From: Pseudomonas coleopterorum
Lineage (GTDB): Bacteria; Pseudomonadota; Gammaproteobacteria; Pseudomonadales; Pseudomonadaceae
Assembly: GCF_900105555.1 (NCBI RefSeq)
Contig: NZ_FNTZ01000002.1
Location: 1 to 64,000, forward strand
Reading direction: 5' to 3'
Length of the DNA stretch: 64,000 nucleotides
The position numbers and the translations under genes are program-made. The stretch's first letter is position 1. Every line of letters begins with the position of its first letter. Shown here one piece after another: positions 59,966 through 64,000 of this stretch. The notes beneath the pieces were generated by a model, which was not told the DNA's origin, searched no databases, and was given only the letters and a program-made list of their open reading frames with translations.

Positions 59966-61029
59966 GCCTGGCGTTCAAGTGGTCGCGCTGGCTGTTCAAC
60001 TTTTCAGGTGACTCACGACGTGAGTTTTACGAGGACTATGCCTCGGCGCTGCGTGACAGGATGGGCGGCCCCGAGCGGCTGATTAAGATGGCTGCACGAG
60101 CGCGTAAGCGTGGTACCGGCTGGGCGCCCTTGTACGAGCACTGGTTGCGCAAGATGAAACGGCTGTCGTTTGCGCATGCCTTGCAGCACACCGTGCCGGA
60201 CTATGAAGTCATGGTGCTGACAGCTGCCGAGGAAGATGGGCGCCTGGAAGAAGCCATGGATTACCTGGCGAAATCCCTGCGCTTGTCGGCCAAGATATCC
60301 AGCGCTTATTTCACCTCGTTGGTGTCGCCCGTTGCAGCTGTGGTGACGTTGCTGGGCTTTTTTCTGGCGTATGCACTGGTCATTGCCCCTCAGAACCTTG
60401 AGGTACTGCCGCTGGATAAATGGCCCGCATTGAGCCGCTTGCTCTATAGCGTCTCTCAAGGGCTGGTGGACGGCGGCTTGTTGCTCTGTGTCGCTGTGGT
60501 TGCCGTGGGCTGGTTGATTGCCTGGAGCCGCAGTCACTGGCGCGGGAAGTTGCGGCGTGTGATCGATCGGGTGCCTTTGTTGCCCTGGCGCAGCTACCGC
60601 GAACGTCAGGCCAACAATCTGCTGGTTTCGCTGGCCATCCTGCTGCAGTCGAACAACCACGGTCCTAAGGAAGCATTGGAGCGTATGCGGCATTTTGCAG
60701 GACCATGGCTGAATGAGCACCTGCGAGACATGCTGGCCCGTCTTGAAAAAGCTCCGGACGAGCCAGCTCGAGCGCTGACAGGTACCGGACTCTTTCCGCT
60801 GCAGATGATGGATCGCATCGAGGACTATGCCGAACGACGCGACTTCACCAAAGCACTGCTGATCCTGGCATTTGATCACGGTGACAAGCAGGTGCAGACC
60901 GCTGAGCGCAAGGCTGTGCTCAGCGGTCTGTTGGCCATGCTGCTGGTCGGTGGCGTGATCGGGTTCATCGTGCTGGCCAACTTCGAATTCAACCAGGCCG
61001 TGCAGGCCTACGTTCAGTCCTTCCGTTAA
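59962..61029 (+). CDS. pilR: PilR, GspF-like inner-membrane platform protein
   Basis: 355 residues. Three hydrophobic segments: about 121-142 (VSPVAAVVTLLGFFLAYALV), 165-185 and 325-345. The GspF/PilC-like fold has EEDGRLEEAMDYLAKSL and NNLLVSLAILLQSNNHGPKE as its two cytoplasmic repeat blocks. It anchors the pilus base and transmits force from PilQ. Confidence 0.9.
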   Translation: MSLAFKWSRWLFNFSGDSRREFYEDYASALRDRMGGPERLIKMAARARKRGTGWAPLYEHWLRKMKRLSFAHALQHTVPDYEVMVLTAAEEDGRLEEAMDYLAKSLRLSAKISSAYFTSLVSPVAAVVTLLGFFLAYALVIAPQNLEVLPLDKWPALSRLLYSVSQGLVDGGLLLCVAVVAVGWLIAWSRSHWRGKLRRVIDRVPLLPWRSYRERQANNLLVSLAILLQSNNHGPKEALERMRHFAGPWLNEHLRDMLARLEKAPDEPARALTGTGLFPLQMMDRIEDYAERRDFTKALLILAFDHGDKQVQTAERKAVLSGLLAMLLVGGVIGFIVLANFEFNQAVQAYVQSFR

Positions 61030-61102
61030 GCATCACCTCGCAACCCTTCGCAACATCACACCGGCCCCGGCCGGATCTTCGTCGTACCCCAAGGAAACTA
61101 AA

Positions 61103-61705
61103 ATGCAAAACACTCAAGTGAAAGCTGTGAGCGGTTCGTCCCTGTTCGCTCGTGTAATGGGTCGCAAGCGGCCTGGTCACAAGCAACGCGGCTACTCGCT
61201 GACAGAGTTGTCGATCGTGATCCTGGTCATCGCGTTGCTGGCCGCACTGGTCGCCCTGATCCTGCCCGGCGTGCTTGCCAGCGTGCGAGCCAACAAGATC
61301 AACGACGCTTTCAACAGTGCCATTCCAGCGATCCAGACGGCCTATCAGAACCGCACTTCCTATACCGGCCTGACCACCGCCCAGGTAGCTCAGAACCGCT
61401 GGATGGGTTCGAGCATCACAGAGGTCACCAACGGTACTCCAACCGGCAACCTGGTGACGCAGTGGGGGCAGTTGACCTTCGCACCGGCCTCCGGTGGCAC
61501 TCAAGCGCAAGGGACGCTGACGGCTATCCCCAGCCTTGAATGCATCAAGATCATCAGCGCCATGAGTGGCGATCAGTACCAGAACGTCAGCGTGGGTGGC
61601 ACTGCAGTGAAAACGGCGACCACCCCGGTTGATCTGACTGCAGCCGGTACCCAGTGCAACGCTAGTAACGCCAATACCATCGTCTTCACGTTCGGGCGTG
61701 CCTGA
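61103..61705 (+). CDS. pilS: PilS, major type IVB prepilin
   Basis: 200 residues. The leader of 30 residues ends QRG-YSLTELS; cleavage after Gly30, with Glu at +5 of the mature protein, as expected. The hydrophobic helix IVILVIALLAALVALILPGV follows and the C-terminal part has two Cys (LECIKI, TQCNAS) for a disulphide loop. Long leader and size are type IVB. Needs a PilU-type prepilin peptidase that is not in this window. Confidence 0.92.
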   Translation: MQNTQVKAVSGSSLFARVMGRKRPGHKQRGYSLTELSIVILVIALLAALVALILPGVLASVRANKINDAFNSAIPAIQTAYQNRTSYTGLTTAQVAQNRWMGSSITEVTNGTPTGNLVTQWGQLTFAPASGGTQAQGTLTAIPSLECIKIISAMSGDQYQNVSVGGTAVKTATTPVDLTAAGTQCNASNANTIVFTFGRA

Positions 61706-62616
61706 TGTCAGCTGATGCAGCGGCTATGCCCCTGATCACTGACGTGCACCTTTCTACCGATGGGCAAGGCATTGCGATCGTCTTCCCTGGTCAACAGCCT
61801 GCCCAGGCCGAACACCAGGTGATGGTCCAGCAGCTGATCAAGGGCATCGAGCAGAACCCAGAGCGCAAGAAGATCCTGATGCCGGATGACAGCCGGTGGC
61901 GTGTTCAACAGATGCGCGCAGGGCGCTTTGCGCTGCGCCGTTTGCGTGATCGTTGTCCGGATCTGGACCTGTTGGGACTGCCCCAGTGGGTCAAGGCATT
62001 GCTGCTGGGCTCCAAGATGCGCGACACCGGTGGTCTGGTGGTGATCTTCGGGCTCACCGGTGCCGGCAAGACGGTCACCTTCAGTGCCACGATCGCGGCA
62101 CGGCTGCGTTTGTTGGGCGGTTATGCGTTGACCTTGGAGGATCCGCCCGAAGATCTACTTGAAGGACCCCATGGCAAGGGGTACTGCGAGCAGATTGATG
62201 TGGCTGAGATGGGCGGCTATGAGAGCGGTATCCATGCCGCGCTGCGCTGCTTTCCGGCCAAGGACGCCTCGATGCTGGGCTTTGGCGAAGTGCTCAACAG
62301 CCAGACGGCTGCACAGCTATTTCGCCTGGCCGGTGACGGTCACCTGGTGTTTGCTACTGTGCATGCCAAATCCATCCCTGCCGGGCTTGAACGCCTGGCA
62401 GCGATGGCCAGGGCTGCAGGGGAAGCCAATGCCAATGAGTTGTTGTCTTCCAGCCTGCAACTGGCCATCCACCAACGCTTCGACGACAGCGGCAAGCTCT
62501 GTGTGCAGGCCCTGCCTCGTGAGCACAAAGTCACTGCACACATTTCCCGTGGCGAATACGCATCGCTAGGCCCCGAGGTCGAGCGCGTGCGTCTCATGCA
62601 CTTACAGGATCAATAA
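61705..62616 (+). CDS. PilT-like ATPase encoded between pilS and pilV
   Basis: 303 residues starting at the pilS stop (TGATG). Walker A GLTGAGKT at 116-123, Asp box LTLEDPPEDL, Walker B-type MLGFGEVLNSQTA and His box FATVHAKS match the PilT/GspE class. It is small and lacks the tetracysteine of PilQ. R64 has pilT (a transglycosylase) and pilU (peptidase) here, not an ATPase. A retraction motor is one possible role, but the altered Walker B region (GEVLN instead of GEMRD) leaves activity open. Confidence 0.83.
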   Translation: MSADAAAMPLITDVHLSTDGQGIAIVFPGQQPAQAEHQVMVQQLIKGIEQNPERKKILMPDDSRWRVQQMRAGRFALRRLRDRCPDLDLLGLPQWVKALLLGSKMRDTGGLVVIFGLTGAGKTVTFSATIAARLRLLGGYALTLEDPPEDLLEGPHGKGYCEQIDVAEMGGYESGIHAALRCFPAKDASMLGFGEVLNSQTAAQLFRLAGDGHLVFATVHAKSIPAGLERLAAMARAAGEANANELLSSSLQLAIHQRFDDSGKLCVQALPREHKVTAHISRGEYASLGPEVERVRLMHLQDQ

Positions 62617-62618
62617 CC

Positions 62619-63851
62619 ATGAAGCGGTCACCTACTGCGCGCTTTCCACCTAAGCCGCTGCAGCGCGGCTTTCTGTTGCCGCAACTTGCACTGGGAGTCG
62701 GGGTGTTGACCCTGATCGCAGCCTATGTCGGCAACCAGTATGTCCAGGCAAATATTGACCGGACACGCGACGACAAGGCCAAGCTGATTGGCGAGCGCAT
62801 GGCGAATATCAGCGATGCAACCAAGACCTATGCCACTACGTTCTTCACGCAGATCCAGCGTGGCGAAAGCGTTACCCGCAACGGTTACACCGTGGCCGCT
62901 CAGCGGCTGCTGGCTCCAACGCTGGTCGACCTCAGCGGCCTGGGCTTTTTGCCGGCCACGGCAATAAACCCGGTGGTTTACAACGGCCAGTCCATCGGTC
63001 TGGGTGTGGCCATGAGGATCAACACCCAGAGCGGCTGCACGATCCCAACCTGCAGCCTACTGTTCCAAGTGACGACCTCGGCGCCGTTGCTGATCCCCAA
63101 TGCCAACACCGTCGACATCCGCCGGGCCACCATCGCGGCCACAGCGGCGAATCCTGGTAATGCCGGCGTCTCGATGCCCAGCTCGATGGGCGGTGATCCC
63201 AGCGTGTTCGTCGGCAGCGGCGGGTCGGTGACCGGGACCAATAGTAGCGGCGTCGCAGGCCTGGTATCGCTGAGCAATGGTTACGACAGCCAGGGCTTCT
63301 TCGAATTTCTACGGCGCGACGGCACCCTGCCCATGACCGGCTCGCTGAACATGCAGGACACGGCCGGTACCAAGCACGACATTACCAATGCCAACGACAT
63401 CGATGCGGTCGACATGACCGCTTCCGGAGCCATCACAGGCAAGACGGTGTCGTCCACCGGCCGGTTGAAAACCGGTGAGTATCTGCAGATCAACGGCAGC
63501 GCCGTAGAAGGTCAGCGGTGTGAAGCCAACACCGTGGGTCTAACCAGCACAGGTGTGATGCTGACCTGCCAACCTGGCCCTTATAACCAGCTCACCTGGG
63601 GGCAGCTCAAGACTTACAACTTCGTCAGAACCACGGTAGCGGCCGTCAACAAAGCCTGCGCGACCGGCGATGCCGCTAACCCCCCGAATTACGACACGCT
63701 TGCCTATCAGCTGACCTGCGGCAAGCGGTTTTGCGAAACCAATTATGGCTACCGATTCGGGATGTTGAACGAGTACGGCGCAGGCTATTACACGCCGCGA
63801 CCTTACAACTCTGACCCCAATACGATCGTCGATGTCGCCTGCTCCCGCTGA
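62619..63851 (+). CDS. pilV: PilV-like minor pilin and tip adhesin
   Basis: 410 residues. The prepilin-like N-terminus has QRG-FLLPQLALGVGVLTL; position +5 is Gln, not Glu. The N-terminal half has the PilV stretch NISDATKTYATTFFTQI, a Ser/Gly-rich middle part, and a Cys-containing C-terminal domain (SAVEGQRCEANTVGL, LTCGKRFCETNYGYRFG). R64 PilV C-termini are switched by a shufflon to choose recipients; no rci or sfx-type repeats are present here, so the tip is fixed as far as can be seen. Confidence 0.85.
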   Translation: MKRSPTARFPPKPLQRGFLLPQLALGVGVLTLIAAYVGNQYVQANIDRTRDDKAKLIGERMANISDATKTYATTFFTQIQRGESVTRNGYTVAAQRLLAPTLVDLSGLGFLPATAINPVVYNGQSIGLGVAMRINTQSGCTIPTCSLLFQVTTSAPLLIPNANTVDIRRATIAATAANPGNAGVSMPSSMGGDPSVFVGSGGSVTGTNSSGVAGLVSLSNGYDSQGFFEFLRRDGTLPMTGSLNMQDTAGTKHDITNANDIDAVDMTASGAITGKTVSSTGRLKTGEYLQINGSAVEGQRCEANTVGLTSTGVMLTCQPGPYNQLTWGQLKTYNFVRTTVAAVNKACATGDAANPPNYDTLAYQLTCGKRFCETNYGYRFGMLNEYGAGYYTPRPYNSDPNTIVDVACSR

Positions 63852-63893
63852 CTGCTACGTCCCTTCGCACGACCCATACCGCCGAGATTAACC

Positions 63894-64000
63894 ATGAACA
63901 CTATCGCTACCGTATGCGCTGGTATTGCCGCCGCATTGGCTCTATCTGGCTGCGCTACTCACAAGCAGATGGATATCACCAACGTCCACCTGCAAAACAT
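63894..64000 (+). CDS. Start of a lipoprotein gene (partial, runs off the right edge)
   Basis: The frame from ATG 63894 reads MNTIATVCAGIAAALALSGC and then ATHKQMDITNVHLQN before the window ends. The lipobox LSGC marks a lipoprotein. It follows pilV in the same direction and probably belongs to the pil/tra region, in the position of traE-G in R64. Function cannot be told. Confidence 0.72.
   Translation, partial: MNTIATVCAGIAAALALSGCATHKQMDITNVHLQN

Noticed and set aside
62619..64000. Shufflon downstream of pilV
   Set aside because: No repeated inverted 19-bp sfx-like elements or rci gene are visible before the edge.

Overview
The window looks like most of a conjugative plasmid from a Pseudomonas host. 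The host call rests on a DUF1654-like gene and a rulAB-type error-prone polymerase operon under a LexA box, on moderately high G+C, and on the overall gene set. The transfer apparatus is the I-type (Dot/Icm-like, type IVB) system known from IncI1 plasmid R64. It is joined to a type IVB thin-pilus operon in the R64 style. Names such as TraH, TraU or PilQ are given by family resemblance and gene order read by eye, not by database search.

Layout. 1-4142: end of an EAL (c-di-GMP phosphodiesterase) gene, two lytic transglycosylases, traH-traI-traJ (DotD, DotC, DotB) and a PLD-type nuclease. 4194-10958: IcmT-like TraK, a 1431-residue primase-like polyvalent protein, TraL, TraM and two unknown genes. 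11060-23012: traN-O-P-Q-R-T-U-W-X-Y (DotH, DotG, DotF, IcmC-like, DotP, DotN, DotO, TraW, TraX, DotA). 23101-23981: a small HTH gene and an ExcA-like entry-exclusion gene in an A+T-richer patch that starts inside traY. 24099-28706: trbA-B-C (DotM, DsbC-like, DotL coupling protein), then an unknown gene and ssb. 29850-31450: replication region with an IncFII/IncI-like RepA and structured flanks. 31703-33695: very A+T-rich Septu-like defence pair (ptuA-ptuB). 33890-35932: SOS cassette. 36306-39593: HicAB and a patch of small, partly decayed accessory genes. 39661-40841: parA and a small partner with GATA repeats in 10-bp phase. 41245-42931: GNAT toxin module and serine resolvase. 43019-45640: KorA-like regulator, a long imperfect inverted repeat and putative leading-region genes. 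45963-48652: oriT-like region, nikA and nikB. 49003-51618: formaldehyde-dehydrogenase-like cargo gene, alkB remnant and a decayed IS5-family element. 51635-53563: immunity-like gene, XRE regulator, NusG-like regulator (R64 TraB position) and a small gene. 53933-64000: pilL-N-O-P-Q-R-S, an extra PilT-like ATPase, pilV and the start of a lipoprotein.

How it works together. NikA and NikB would nick oriT and hand the T-strand to the TrbC coupling protein. The Tra/Trb proteins build the DNA transporter, powered by TraU, TraJ and TrbC. The thin pilus (PilS shaft, PilV tip, PilN secretin, PilQ ATPase) would promote mating in liquid. TraY and the ExcA-like protein would set entry exclusion. RepA, ParA with its partner, resolvase and two toxin-antitoxin modules maintain the plasmid. 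The genes left of oriT all point toward oriT, as expected of leading-region genes expressed early in the recipient.

In R64 the pil operon runs directly into traE-H. Here the right end of the window (pil) and the left end (transglycosylases, traH) would join in that order if the molecule is circular, so the window may cover nearly all of one plasmid. No rRNA, tRNA or CRISPR array was seen.
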